From Bacteroidia bacterium (GTDB lineage Bacteria > Bacteroidota > Bacteroidia > J057): a DNA stretch of 64,000 bases. The notes under the pieces were generated by a model, which was not told the origin of the DNA, made no database searches, and saw nothing but the letters and a program-made list of their open reading frames with translations. Location: assembly GCA_041391665.1 (NCBI GenBank), contig JAWKNO010000002.1:806001-870000 (forward strand), written 5' to 3'. Within the stretch, counting starts at the first letter, position 1. Each line of letters starts with the position of its first letter. Below, piece by piece: positions 34,147-43,512 of the stretch. The position numbers and the translations under genes are program-made.

Positions 34147-35550
34147 ATGCGCAAACGACTACAGCGTTTTTTATATTTTTCCGCAGACTTCTGGACGACT
34201 TACATTGTATGGCTGGGATTTGTGTATTTCAGACGGCAGACCCTTGAGGGATTCGCTTATCTGGACAATCAGCAGTTTGTCAACGCTGCGGTGATTTCTA
34301 TCTACTGGATTATTCTTTACGCAATAGCCGGCCTCTACAACAACCCCTTTCGGCGGTCCCGGCTAAAAGAAATCACGCAGTTGTTTAAGTACTCGCTCAT
34401 GGGCGTATTGGCGATCTTTTTCCTGATTTTTTTGGATGACCCGATTCCCCCCGAAAACCCTTCCATGCATCGGATACTGCTTACTACCTATCTGACTTTG
34501 CAGTTTGGCTCTGTGGCAATTATCCGCTTTATGATTACCACCCGTACCAATGTGCGTATCCGGCGAAGAAAGCTGGGTTTTCCGACGGTATTGGTGGGGT
34601 GCAAATCACAGGCCTATGGGATTTATCATGAGCTGGAAAGTATGCGCCGGTCTCTGGGATATCACTTTGTCGGTTATGTATCGCTGGGCGAAGAAAATGG
34701 GGATAACCTGTTTATGGGTAAACTTAAACACTTTGGGAGCCTTGACCGGCTGGATGAAATCATCAAAGCCCGTAAAATTGAAGAAGTGATAATTGCGCTT
34801 GAAAAAGATGAGGTGGAAGAGGTAGGAGTAGCTATAGAATTGAGCGAAAGAACCAGCGCGAATATAAAGGTCGTTCCCGGTGTTTATGATTATATCGTCG
34901 GAAGTGTAAAAATCTCTCACATACTGGGCGCGCCATTGATTGAGATTTTCCCACAGATTATGCGCCCGTGGGAAAGTGTAGCCAAGAGAGCATTTGATAT
35001 TATTGCTTCCCTGGGGGCATTGATTATCCTTTCCCCGCTGTACCTGACATTAAGTATCTTGATTAAACTGGATTCTTCCGGGCCGATATTTTTCAGACAG
35101 GAACGGATCGGTAAAAATAGCAAACCATTTTTTATCATTAAGTTTCGCACCATGAGACAGGATGCCGAAAAAGCTGGGCCTGCACTTTCGAGTGACGACG
35201 ATCCGCGTATTACTAAAATCGGCCTCTGGCTCCGAAAGCTCCGTATGGACGAATTGCCTCAATTTTTTAACGTCCTGCGCGGAGAAATGAGCATCGTGGG
35301 CCCCCGGCCGGAAAGGCAGTTTTATATCGATCAGATCGTGAAAAAAGCGCCACATTACCGGCATCTGCATAAAATAAGACCTGGCATCACATCGTGGGGC
35401 CAGGTCAAATTTGGTTATGCTTCGAATGTGGAAGAGATGATTGAGCGGCTCAAATTTGATATTCTCTATATGGAGAATATGTCTCTCGCTCTTGACTTTA
35501 AAATCATACTCTATACAATCATCGTCATTATAGAGGGGCGGGGTAAATAG
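34147..35550 (+). CDS. Undecaprenyl-phosphate sugar-phosphate transferase (polyprenyl glycosylphosphotransferase)
   Basis: 467 residues. It starts exopolysaccharide repeat-unit assembly by moving a sugar phosphate to the lipid carrier in the inner membrane. About four N-terminal membrane segments are followed by a Rossmann-like middle domain (FPTVLVGCKSQAYGIYHELE). The catalytic C-terminal domain begins at KRAFDIIASLGALIILSPLYL and contains RQERIGKNSKPFFIIKFRTM and LRKLRMDELPQFFNVLRGEM, followed by SIVGPRPERQFY and TSWGQVKFGY. All motifs of the family are present. It stands alone apart from the lipoprotein gene upstream; no other polysaccharide genes are in the window. Confidence 0.93.
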   Translation: MRKRLQRFLYFSADFWTTYIVWLGFVYFRRQTLEGFAYLDNQQFVNAAVISIYWIILYAIAGLYNNPFRRSRLKEITQLFKYSLMGVLAIFFLIFLDDPIPPENPSMHRILLTTYLTLQFGSVAIIRFMITTRTNVRIRRRKLGFPTVLVGCKSQAYGIYHELESMRRSLGYHFVGYVSLGEENGDNLFMGKLKHFGSLDRLDEIIKARKIEEVIIALEKDEVEEVGVAIELSERTSANIKVVPGVYDYIVGSVKISHILGAPLIEIFPQIMRPWESVAKRAFDIIASLGALIILSPLYLTLSILIKLDSSGPIFFRQERIGKNSKPFFIIKFRTMRQDAEKAGPALSSDDDPRITKIGLWLRKLRMDELPQFFNVLRGEMSIVGPRPERQFYIDQIVKKAPHYRHLHKIRPGITSWGQVKFGYASNVEEMIERLKFDILYMENMSLALDFKIILYTIIVIIEGRGK

Positions 35551-35559
35551 TGGTATTTC

Positions 35560-36033
35560 CTATTTTTCAAGGATTTCAAACAACCGTTTTGCAACAATCT
35601 TGTCCCGGTTTGCTCTGCGCCATTCAATGCTGGAATTAACCTTTTTCAACGCATCCTGCAAAGATTGAATGTCCTGGGAGCGCGTGCGAAATTGCGGGGT
35701 ATTTTCCATATTCCGAAGCTCCTCAGCAAGGCTCATTGCCTTGGCTTCCATGTCCATCAAACCGAGATCAAACAGGTCAAACAGCGTCTGCTGGATTTTT
35801 TCCTGAATAATTCTTCTTTGACTTTCAGGTGCCTGTCCGTAATCTTTAATCAGTTGGTTGAGTTCTTTTTGCTTGAGTTGTTCCTGAAGTTCGAAGTCAC
35901 TTTTCGACTCAAAAGAAACCGTAGTAGAAGCAACCCGCTCATTCGAGCTGATAGGGCGAAGCGCATTTTGCGCAAAATTAGAAGCAGAGGGGAGAGTCAG
36001 CAAGCAAAGGAAAACATAAATCATAAATTTCAT
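35560..36033 (-). CDS. Secreted coiled-coil protein, unknown function, 157 aa
   Basis: The start is placed at ATG 36033 (MKFMIYVFLCLLTLPSASNFA), a signal peptide; the longer frame to 36039 begins with TTG. The mature part is mostly helical and charged (FELQEQLKQKELNQLIKDYG, ESQRRIIQEKIQQTLFDLFD, MSLAEELRNMENTP), suggesting a coiled coil. No domain is recognised. It is convergent with the sugar transferase and upstream of bshB1 is a hairpin between them, so it is its own transcript. Confidence 0.65.
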   Translation of the reverse strand: MKFMIYVFLCLLTLPSASNFAQNALRPISSNERVASTTVSFESKSDFELQEQLKQKELNQLIKDYGQAPESQRRIIQEKIQQTLFDLFDLGLMDMEAKAMSLAEELRNMENTPQFRTRSQDIQSLQDALKKVNSSIEWRRANRDKIVAKRLFEILEK

Positions 36034-36203
36034 ATCCAAAGAACATTTTGGGGTAAATCATAATTAAAAATACTCGTAAGAGCGGGGACTTACAATAAGG
36101 TATAACGTCAGGTGTCAATTTATACGGATGAAATAACACAATCAATGGATGATCTACATTGTAAAATATTTTACTAAACAACTGTTTAATATATATAAAT
36201 AAA

Positions 36204-36234
36204 GGGCGTTACTTTATCTGAAAAAGTAACGCCC
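36204..36234 (-). terminator. Terminator after bshB1
   Basis: GGGCGTTACTTT (36204-36215) and AAAGTAACGCCC (36223-36234) form a 12-bp perfect stem with a 7-nt loop. Read on the minus strand it follows the bshB1 stop by 27 nt and is followed by a T-rich stretch (TTTATTTATATA), so it probably ends the minus-strand transcript from bshB1. Confidence 0.75.
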
Positions 36235-36261
36235 AAACTATGCCGGATATTGGCAGTGTGA

Positions 36262-36978
36262 CTAAATTAAATCAGTGGGGAGATCGATTTTGATTGGGGT
36301 TTCTGAAATAAATCCTTCGCCAAATGTTGTCCCGATCATATGTCCATATATTCGGGCCCTGGCTTCGATAAACGGAAGAAAATCGGGCGTGGAAATATAC
36401 GTTATCGGCTCCTTGCTGTTGGGGTCGTAAAACTGGGAACCAAATGCCCTCAGTGTTTCTACCTTTTTTTCATAGTACTCAGTCACATCGACAACAAAAT
36501 CTGGTTCTAATGCATGATCCTGAATATAGTAGAATAATCTTTTAGGCCTCCATGCTGGCTGTTCCTGCCCGTCGAGTTGTGTTTCGATACGTCGCAGCCC
36601 ACTGAGAAATGCCGCGTCTCTGACGAGCTTACTGGCCCTTCCGTGGTCGGGATGCCGGTCTGAAGGCGCATTGGCGATCACCACTTCGGGCTGGTATTTG
36701 CGTATCATCCGGATGATAGCCATTTGGTGTGTTTCGTCATGCAAAAAAAATCCGTCGCGAAAGGCCAGATTTTCTCTGGCATGTATGCCCATGATTTCTG
36801 CGGCGATTTCTGCTTCTCTGTCTCTGATTTCGGGGGTTCCCCGGGAGCCGAGATCTCCTCTCGTAAGGTCGATGATTCCTGCTTTTTTTCCCTTACTGAT
36901 CATCTTTACCAGAGTTGCAGAGCACGCGAGTTCTACATCATCCGGATGCGCCGCAAAAACCAGAATATCAAGCTTCAT
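36262..36978 (-). CDS. bshB1: N-acetylglucosaminyl-L-malate deacetylase, bacillithiol biosynthesis (BshB1)
   Basis: 238 residues, LmbE/PIG-L deacetylase. The zinc-binding motif AHPDDVE is at residues 10-16, followed by DLTRGDLGSRGTPEIRDREA, which is typical of the BshB1 branch; a later His-Pro-Asp-His is in PSDRHPDHGRASKL. The enzyme removes the acetyl group from GlcNAc-malate in the synthesis of bacillithiol, the low-molecular-weight thiol of many Bacteroidota. bshA and bshC are not in the window. It is 11 bp downstream of the T9SS cargo gene on the same strand and ends at a strong hairpin. Confidence 0.92.
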   Translation of the reverse strand: MKLDILVFAAHPDDVELACSATLVKMISKGKKAGIIDLTRGDLGSRGTPEIRDREAEIAAEIMGIHARENLAFRDGFFLHDETHQMAIIRMIRKYQPEVVIANAPSDRHPDHGRASKLVRDAAFLSGLRRIETQLDGQEQPAWRPKRLFYYIQDHALEPDFVVDVTEYYEKKVETLRAFGSQFYDPNSKEPITYISTPDFLPFIEARARIYGHMIGTTFGEGFISETPIKIDLPTDLI

Positions 36979-36989
36979 ACAAATTGTCT

Positions 36990-38900
36990 TTAGCGTAAAA
37001 TGAGCAGTTTTTCTGTAAAGTATTTTTTGTCTCCGTTGGGCATTTGGAAATAATGTTTCCAGATGACCATGCCTGCGGGAATATTTTCGTACAAGTTCAG
37101 TCGCAAAGCGGGATTGTTTATTTTCTCCGCAGGAAATGACTGAAGGATTCGGCCCTGTATATCCATGATTTCTGCATGGTACAAAGTACCGGGTTCAATA
37201 TTTTCCAGATTGATTTCAACTGTATTGCCGGTAACCGGGTTGGGGAACAGATTGACAAGGGGGGGAGAAACCGATTTTTCAATGGAAGTCGCTAACGCTG
37301 TCGTATTATACATTTCCGCTCTTATCATCAGACAGCCGCCCATACGGGTATTTACCCAATGCCCCAGCGAATCCCAAAAAGTATAGGCGTCATTGTCATA
37401 GTTAAAATCAAACCCTACTCCCAGCGGTTCTGTATCGGTTTGTTGTACACCTACCCAAAACGTCTGTGGAACCTGCAATGGCGTAGAAAGCGGAAACCGC
37501 TGAAAATGATTGGGGGTATTTCCATAGGTTACTTTCATGCCGCCGATTTGCTGAAGAATCAGGGAGTCGGGGTGCGAATCTTTCCATACTGCCAGGCGGA
37601 AGGATTTATCCTTCATATAAGTGGCCTTTCCTGTTACCTGATTGTAGTTTACTGTGGGAACAAAGCTGATCCATACCGCTGCCAGCGAGTCTGGCTGAGA
37701 GAGCGTAAATTTCATCCCAAAGCCCAGTCCCTGATTTAGGCCAAATGAGGCATCCGCTTCACCGTCATCGTAGGCAAAGACGGAATCGATACGAAAAATT
37801 TCTTCCAGCACATTATTTTCCGGACGAATATCTCCTGTTGCTGGCGTAGATACTTCGAGTTTGTAAGCAGCGATTCCATTTAGCGCCTGATCAGCAAAAG
37901 CCGGAAAATTTACAGGATTCACGGCATAAGGGGGAAGGCTTGCCGTTTGATTTTGTGTAGCACTAAACACGGATCCGCCAACAGGGTCTGATAGTTTTGC
38001 GGAAAGTGTTGCGTTTTGGTTCTGCCCGGCAAGGTTATCGATATTGACCGTAAATGGCTGCATATTGCTACCTGACCCGGCCAGGTAATGTGTTATCGGA
38101 ATGGCCGAGAATGGATGGAGGATTGAGCGGGAAAGGTTTACCGGAGAACGGTCATTGTAGGTTGTATCATTACTGTTCCGGTTGAGTCCGAGCAACACAT
38201 AGTCCAGATGCCAGACATCCAGCATCCCATTTTGCGATCCCAGCGTCTGAAACAGAATCTGAAAGCCAGTATGAAAAAACAGTGGATCATTGAGAGGGAT
38301 GACATACTGCCGGAAAGGTTTTGAAGGAGTGCCCCCGATAGCCAGCACTTTTTTAAAATCGTTTGGCGGAGGAAGCGGCGTACGGAAATAAACATAAAAG
38401 GAGTCGGTAGCTTCCGGTTTTTCGCCTAAACCTGCCGGCTGGAGGAAAAACGACAATTTTGCCTGGCTTGATACTGTCCAGGGGGCCAGGTCAATATAAT
38501 GAGAAAGCAGCCGGTCTGTGATTCCGCTGCCGATATTGGCAGGGTTATAGGCTTCCCCGTATTTATTAGAACCATCAAAAGTTGCCACACCGCGGGAGGG
38601 GGGATTTACAGCCTGGTTGCGGGAAATAACCGGTGTGGTAAGATCATTGGGAGCCATGAACCAATGCGCAGAGTCAGGAAAAAGACCCGGATAAGAAAAA
38701 TCGTCGAAAAAGGGAGTATTCGGGCCGATGGAAAGCGTATCGGGGCTTCCGCCTCTTTGGCCGGAGGGAGACATGGCGAAGGGTGACCGGGCCAGCGAGT
38801 CGTTGGCAAGGACAATGACAGACTGAGCTACAGACAGTTGAAAAGCGCCTGTAAGGGCAGCAATCAGGGGAAAAAATCCTTTTCTGAAAATTTTCAACAT
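36990..38900 (-). CDS. Secreted protein with T9SS type A sorting domain
   Basis: 636 residues with a signal peptide (LIAALTGAFQLSVAQS). The C-terminal 90 residues are a type A T9SS sorting domain: LFPNPVTGNTVEINL, YHAEIMDIQGRILQSF and the terminal lysine-rich strand. The central part is beta-rich with several Ig-like stretches (FTVNIDNLAGQNQNATLSAK, AYKLEVSTPATGDIRPENN) and an aromatic-rich segment; no enzyme motif is seen. Export through the outer membrane by the type IX system is supported by the sorting domain. It is encoded between rseP and bshB1 on the same strand. Confidence 0.88.
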   Translation of the reverse strand: MLKIFRKGFFPLIAALTGAFQLSVAQSVIVLANDSLARSPFAMSPSGQRGGSPDTLSIGPNTPFFDDFSYPGLFPDSAHWFMAPNDLTTPVISRNQAVNPPSRGVATFDGSNKYGEAYNPANIGSGITDRLLSHYIDLAPWTVSSQAKLSFFLQPAGLGEKPEATDSFYVYFRTPLPPPNDFKKVLAIGGTPSKPFRQYVIPLNDPLFFHTGFQILFQTLGSQNGMLDVWHLDYVLLGLNRNSNDTTYNDRSPVNLSRSILHPFSAIPITHYLAGSGSNMQPFTVNIDNLAGQNQNATLSAKLSDPVGGSVFSATQNQTASLPPYAVNPVNFPAFADQALNGIAAYKLEVSTPATGDIRPENNVLEEIFRIDSVFAYDDGEADASFGLNQGLGFGMKFTLSQPDSLAAVWISFVPTVNYNQVTGKATYMKDKSFRLAVWKDSHPDSLILQQIGGMKVTYGNTPNHFQRFPLSTPLQVPQTFWVGVQQTDTEPLGVGFDFNYDNDAYTFWDSLGHWVNTRMGGCLMIRAEMYNTTALATSIEKSVSPPLVNLFPNPVTGNTVEINLENIEPGTLYHAEIMDIQGRILQSFPAEKINNPALRLNLYENIPAGMVIWKHYFQMPNGDKKYFTEKLLILR

Positions 38901-38908
38901 GAGTCAGA

Positions 38909-40441
38909 TTAAACAGCTAGCCGGAAAATATCATTTGCGATGATCAAAAGCATAAGGCTGAGAATCAGTACCATACCGATTTGCTGGGCGATGATTCTGA
39001 CTCTGACAGAAGGCTCTTTTCTGGTAACTGCTTCAATCAGAAGGAAAACTACATGGCCGCCATCAAGTGCCGGAATGGGTAAAATATTCACAAATGCCAG
39101 GATCATACTCAGCATACCGGTGAGAGACAAAAATGCCTTAACCCCGCCATTTTTAAACGCCTGAAGATAGACATAAGCAATCTGAAACGGACCCATAATA
39201 GATTTGCTGGGATCAACCCCTTCCTTACTGAAATTTCGGATACCTTTTACATTTGCAGAAAGGAATGTGAACGCATCGCGGGTACCCGGTACAAAGGATT
39301 CGAAAAAGCCAAAAGTTGTTGTCTCAGATTTGAATATAGAGTCAATAGGTATTCTTCCTACCCCAAGAAGCCCTTTATTGGTTGTCGTTACATCAAAAGT
39401 CAAAAGCTGCCCTTCCCGCTCTGCTACAACAGAAATAGGGTAATTTCTTTTGCCTTTTACATATCGGGTGATGTTTGAAAACAAAAGAACGTTCGTGCTG
39501 TCAAGTTTGACAATTCTGTCTCCTGTGCGAAGCCCAGCAGCAAAAGCCGGAGAGGCCACCATTTCTTTGGTATCTTCTGTCTGGCTGATATTGATACTGT
39601 CGGTTACAGTAATAATAGCCGGTACAGCGGGAAAAATGAAGTCATTGGCACTGGATATCGTATCGCTGTTGAAAAAATTCTGGACATAGCCGGGGATATC
39701 AATCCTGACAATTTCTCCATCTCTTTTTACCTCAAACCAGGCGTCGTCTTCCAGCAGTTTTTCCTGATTGATATAATCATTGAAATAGGGTAGTGCCTGC
39801 CCTTTGTAAGAGACCAATTCATCGCGGGTACGGAAGCCCAGAAAATACCCCAGCGATTGTTTTCTGACAGAGTCTTTCCCGTCTTCTGTTTTTTCGTACC
39901 AGGGTTCATTCACCTCGATACCGTATTTCACTTCAGACATGGGCAGTTTTTCTTCGCCAAATTGCCACTTCATCATGGAGAATATGAAAATGCCCAGAAT
40001 CACATTCATGATTACCCCTCCGGTCATTACGATTAGTCGTTGCCAAACGGGTTTGGAGCGAAATTCATAAGATTTGGGTTGTTCATTGATATGATTTGTG
40101 TCGAGGGATTCGTCGATGATACCTGATATTTTGACATAACCGCCAAGTGGCACAGCGCCTATCTGATATTCCGTATCCCCTTTGGTGAAGCTGAATATTT
40201 TGGGAGGAAATCCAATGGAAAAGGCCTCTACCCGCATCCCAAAAGCTTTTGCGGATAGAAAATGTCCAAGTTCGTGTATCGTAACGAGAATGGTGATACC
40301 GACAAGTACAAGTCCAATCGCACCTAATATATCAAATACAGTTTGTATATGCCCTGTGAGGTAGCCAATTAGTATACTGAGCAGGACGATGCCTGCAAAG
40401 ATGCCAAGCCGTGTAAAACTTCTGTTTTTGGATGAACTCAT
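38909..40441 (-). CDS. rseP: RIP metalloprotease RseP (site-2 protease, M50)
   Basis: The start is placed at ATG 40441 (MSSSKNRSFTRLGIF); an in-frame TTG at 40465 is less likely. The 510-residue inner-membrane zinc protease has the HExxH motif in VTIHELGHFLSAKAFGM and the GFPPKIF segment. PDZ domains follow in the periplasmic loop (AAGLRTGDRIVKLDST), and the NPDG-type C-terminal motif reads LPIPALDGGHVVFLL. It cleaves anti-sigma factors and signal-peptide remnants inside the membrane. Downstream (same strand, 8 bp) is the T9SS cargo gene; aroC lies upstream with a 56-bp gap. Confidence 0.95.
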   Translation of the reverse strand: MSSSKNRSFTRLGIFAGIVLLSILIGYLTGHIQTVFDILGAIGLVLVGITILVTIHELGHFLSAKAFGMRVEAFSIGFPPKIFSFTKGDTEYQIGAVPLGGYVKISGIIDESLDTNHINEQPKSYEFRSKPVWQRLIVMTGGVIMNVILGIFIFSMMKWQFGEEKLPMSEVKYGIEVNEPWYEKTEDGKDSVRKQSLGYFLGFRTRDELVSYKGQALPYFNDYINQEKLLEDDAWFEVKRDGEIVRIDIPGYVQNFFNSDTISSANDFIFPAVPAIITVTDSINISQTEDTKEMVASPAFAAGLRTGDRIVKLDSTNVLLFSNITRYVKGKRNYPISVVAEREGQLLTFDVTTTNKGLLGVGRIPIDSIFKSETTTFGFFESFVPGTRDAFTFLSANVKGIRNFSKEGVDPSKSIMGPFQIAYVYLQAFKNGGVKAFLSLTGMLSMILAFVNILPIPALDGGHVVFLLIEAVTRKEPSVRVRIIAQQIGMVLILSLMLLIIANDIFRLAV

Positions 40442-40497
40442 AACTTCCCTGAAAAATTTATGCAAAATTACGTGTTCCTGACCTGAATAAAAAGCCG

Positions 40498-41580
40498 TTA
40501 TTTCATTTGTTTGGCCTGATGGAGCAGGAACATATCAGCAAGCACGATGGCCGCCATCGATTCTACGATAGGAACGGCTCTGGGGACTACACACGGGTCA
40601 TGTCTTCCTTTCCCTTCGAGCACGACTTCCTGCAATGTTTCATCGATACTGGTTTGATTACGCATGATGGTTGCTGTGGGTTTAAACGCTACCCGAAATT
40701 CCAGATCTTCGCCATTACTGATGCCTCCCTGTACACCGCCTGATCGATTGGTGCGGGTACGTACTTTGCCGTTTTCGGTATAAAAGAGGTCGTTGTGTTC
40801 TGAACCTTTGAGGTGTGTACCGGCGAATCCCGAACCTATTTCAAAACCTTTGACCGCATTTATGCCGAGCATTGCGGCACCCAGAATGGCTGAAAGTTTT
40901 CCGTAAATGGGTTCACCTAAACCTGCGGGCATCCCGCTTACTTTACACTTTATGACACCGCCTGCTGAATCTCCCGATTTTCGGATATCGTCGATGAAGT
41001 GGAACATTTTTTCGGCTACGATCGGGTCAGGGCATTTGACGGCTTCGCAAAAGTCGGTTGTCAGGTCAAATGAGGTAGGATCATGAGCCAGTTCGATATC
41101 ATGGATACTCTGAACCCATGCATTAATCTGAATATCAGATACTTTCTGAAGAAAGAGTTTGGCGACTGCTCCGCCTATGACGCGGGCGATCGTTTCGCGT
41201 GCTGACGAGCGTCCGCCACCCCGGTGATCCCTGACTCCATATTTGACCTGATAGGTATAGTCTGCATGGGAAGGGCGGAAAGCCCTGGCTAGATGGTCAT
41301 AGTCTTTGGAGCGAACATTCTGGTTGGGAACAAAAAAGCCCAGTGGTGTTCCGGTCGTGATATTATCCATATGGCCGGAAAATAGCTGGAACTCATCTGC
41401 CTCTTTGCGTTGGGTCGTGATTCTGTTTTGTCCGGGTTTTCTTCGGTCCAGTTCTGACTGTATAAAAGCCCGGTCGAGGGAAATGCCTGCGGGACAACCA
41501 TCAATCACCACACCGATTCCTTCGCCGTGTGATTCTCCAAAACTGGTGATGCGGTATAAGGTACCAAAAGTATTTGACAT
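40498..41580 (-). CDS. aroC: Chorismate synthase
   Basis: 360 residues. It makes chorismate from 5-enolpyruvylshikimate 3-phosphate with reduced FMN as cofactor. The diagnostic motifs are FGESHGEGIGVVIDGCPAG at the N-terminus, RKPGQNRITTQRKE, YGVRDHRGGGRSSARETI, GGVQGGISNG and the C-terminal HDPCVVPRAVPIVESM. The length matches the family. It supplies chorismate to the trp operon at 14-21 kb but is not linked to it. It lies 29 bp downstream of the TRAP permease on the same strand. Confidence 0.97.
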   Translation of the reverse strand: MSNTFGTLYRITSFGESHGEGIGVVIDGCPAGISLDRAFIQSELDRRKPGQNRITTQRKEADEFQLFSGHMDNITTGTPLGFFVPNQNVRSKDYDHLARAFRPSHADYTYQVKYGVRDHRGGGRSSARETIARVIGGAVAKLFLQKVSDIQINAWVQSIHDIELAHDPTSFDLTTDFCEAVKCPDPIVAEKMFHFIDDIRKSGDSAGGVIKCKVSGMPAGLGEPIYGKLSAILGAAMLGINAVKGFEIGSGFAGTHLKGSEHNDLFYTENGKVRTRTNRSGGVQGGISNGEDLEFRVAFKPTATIMRNQTSIDETLQEVVLEGKGRHDPCVVPRAVPIVESMAAIVLADMFLLHQAKQMK

Positions 41581-41609
41581 AAAGCAAAGATAGGCGATTA
41601 TCAGCCTTT

Positions 41610-42986
41610 CTAAAAAAGGAAGGTTACTATTTCGGGGAAAACAATGATCACACCCAGAAAAACAATCTGGATAGCAATAAAGGGAATAATTCCTTTGTAC
41701 AGATGACTTGTGCGAACTTCCGGTGGTGCGACTCCTTTGAGATAAAATAAGGAAAACCCGAAAGGTGGTGAAAGAAAGGACGTCTGGAGATTTAATGCAA
41801 GCAAAATTCCGATCCAGATCATGGCGCCCCCGGGCACGCCCATGGTCTGAAACTGGCCAAATATCCCTTCTCCTGCCGCAATAAATTTGGCAAAAACGGG
41901 ATGTACGACCGGTACAATAATGAAAATAATTTCAATGAAATCGATAAAAAAGCCCGACACAAAAACTACTAACATCACGACCAGCAGGAACATATCTGCC
42001 GAAAGATTGGATCGCTCTATATAATCGGTCAGGAGATGATCTCCCCCCATTCCTTTAAATACCAGGGTGAAGGTGGTCGCACCAATTAAAATGAGAAATA
42101 CCATGGAAGTAATTCGGGTTGTTTCCCGCATGACGTCCTGGAAAATTTGCAGTGAAAGGGTCTTTTTCCGATGGGCAGCCAATATCGTCAAAATCGTTGC
42201 GCCCAGCGCGCCGACACCTGCAGCTTCTGTGGGAGAAGCTATGCCGGCAAATATGGAGCCTAGTACTGCCAAAATCAGCAGAAAAGGCAATAAAAATGCG
42301 TGGAAGACCCGGGCTGCCATTTCTTTACCTGTCCCGGCCCTGAAAGCTGCCAGCTCTTCTTTGGGCATACGGGGTACTGCATCAGGTTTTATGAGAGCGA
42401 CCACAACAATAAATGCGAGGTAAAAGCCGACAAGTGCCAGTCCCGGTATAATCGCTGCCTTAAACAGGTCACCGACAGATACATGCATGACATCGCCCAA
42501 CAGAATCAGCACTACGGAGGGGGGGATAATTTGCCCTAGCGTACCGGAAGAGGCAATGGTACCTGTGGCCAGTTCGGGGCTATAGCCTCTTTTAAGCATC
42601 GTCGGGAGGCTGATCAGGCCCATGGTGATAACCGTGGCTCCCACAATGCCCGTCGAAGCAGCCAGCATTGCGCCTACAAGAATCACAGATATGGCCAATC
42701 CCCCACGAAATCGCCCAAAAAGCAGGGCCATCGTTTCCAGCATGCTCTCTGCCAGACCTGATTTTTCCAGCATAATCCCCATATAGATAAACAAGGGCAC
42801 CGAAAGCAGTACAAAATTGCTCATCGTGCCCATAATCCGTAAGGGAAGCAGATTAAAAAATTCGGGTCCCAGAAAGACCAGCCCAAAAAGTGTAGAAAGG
42901 CCTCCAAGCGTAAAGGCTACCGGGTATCCGGCAAGGAGAAATATAAAAACCAATCCAAAAAATATAAAGGGCAGGATTTCAGACAT
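41610..42986 (-). CDS. TRAP transporter large permease (DctM-type)
   Basis: 458 residues with about 12 to 13 hydrophobic segments (for example LPFIFFGLVFIFLLAGYPVA at the N-terminus). The family signatures GASTAGIVGATVITMGLISLP-type loop (here ASTGIVGATVITMGLISLPT), SSGTLGQIIPPSVVLILLGD and FLLVVMLVVFVSGFFIDFIE are present. It is the transmembrane channel of a sodium-driven importer for organic acids or similar compounds. It overlaps the small permease gene by 8 nt. The expected substrate-binding protein (DctP) is not adjacent: upstream lies the PP2C gene, downstream aroC. Confidence 0.92.
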   Translation of the reverse strand: MSEILPFIFFGLVFIFLLAGYPVAFTLGGLSTLFGLVFLGPEFFNLLPLRIMGTMSNFVLLSVPLFIYMGIMLEKSGLAESMLETMALLFGRFRGGLAISVILVGAMLAASTGIVGATVITMGLISLPTMLKRGYSPELATGTIASSGTLGQIIPPSVVLILLGDVMHVSVGDLFKAAIIPGLALVGFYLAFIVVVALIKPDAVPRMPKEELAAFRAGTGKEMAARVFHAFLLPFLLILAVLGSIFAGIASPTEAAGVGALGATILTILAAHRKKTLSLQIFQDVMRETTRITSMVFLILIGATTFTLVFKGMGGDHLLTDYIERSNLSADMFLLVVMLVVFVSGFFIDFIEIIFIIVPVVHPVFAKFIAAGEGIFGQFQTMGVPGGAMIWIGILLALNLQTSFLSPPFGFSLFYLKGVAPPEVRTSHLYKGIIPFIAIQIVFLGVIIVFPEIVTFLF

Positions 42987-43509
42987 GGTCTTGTTTCGTA
43001 TTCGTAGTAGTAAGCGTGGATATTGAGCGCATCAGTTCCGCCAGACTTTGAAGCAGCAAGAGTACAAATCCAACGGTAATGGCAGATTTTATGAGATAAC
43101 GCGCAGGAAGACCCCCGGGATCCGGTGAAGATTCTCCTATGGCCCATGATTTTCCTGCGTATGATATCGAAGTATAAATCACAATCAGGCAAAAGGGAAT
43201 CAGGAAAAATATGGTTCCGAAAAGATTGACCCATGCCTGTTTTCTGGGTGAAAAATTGGTGTAAAAAACATCAACCCTGACGTGTTTGTCGTCTTTCAAT
43301 GTATAGGCCGCTCCCAGCAAAAAAATCAGCGCAAACATGTGCCATTCCAGTTCTGAAATCCATACAGCAGTTTGACTAAACAAATAGCGCATGATGACAT
43401 CATAACACATAAAAACAACAAGTATCGTTGTCAGCCACGCGGTCGTTTTGCCTGTCCATTCATTGATGGAATCAAGTATTTTTACAGGAGCATTCCAGAA
43501 ATTCGCCAT
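42979..43509 (-). CDS. TRAP transporter small permease (DctQ-type)
   Basis: 176 residues with four membrane segments (TAWLTTILVVFMCYDVIMRY, HMFALIFLLGAAYTL, LFGTIFFLIPFCLIVIYTSI and ITVGFVLLLLQSLAELM). The Trp in SELEWHMF and the DKHVRVDVF motif are typical of DctQ. It pairs with the large permease encoded next. It begins 3 nt after the stop of the PP2C gene, so all three may share a transcript. Confidence 0.88.
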   Translation of the reverse strand: MANFWNAPVKILDSINEWTGKTTAWLTTILVVFMCYDVIMRYLFSQTAVWISELEWHMFALIFLLGAAYTLKDDKHVRVDVFYTNFSPRKQAWVNLFGTIFFLIPFCLIVIYTSISYAGKSWAIGESSPDPGGLPARYLIKSAITVGFVLLLLQSLAELMRSISTLTTTNTKQDHV

Positions 43510-43512
43510 TGC

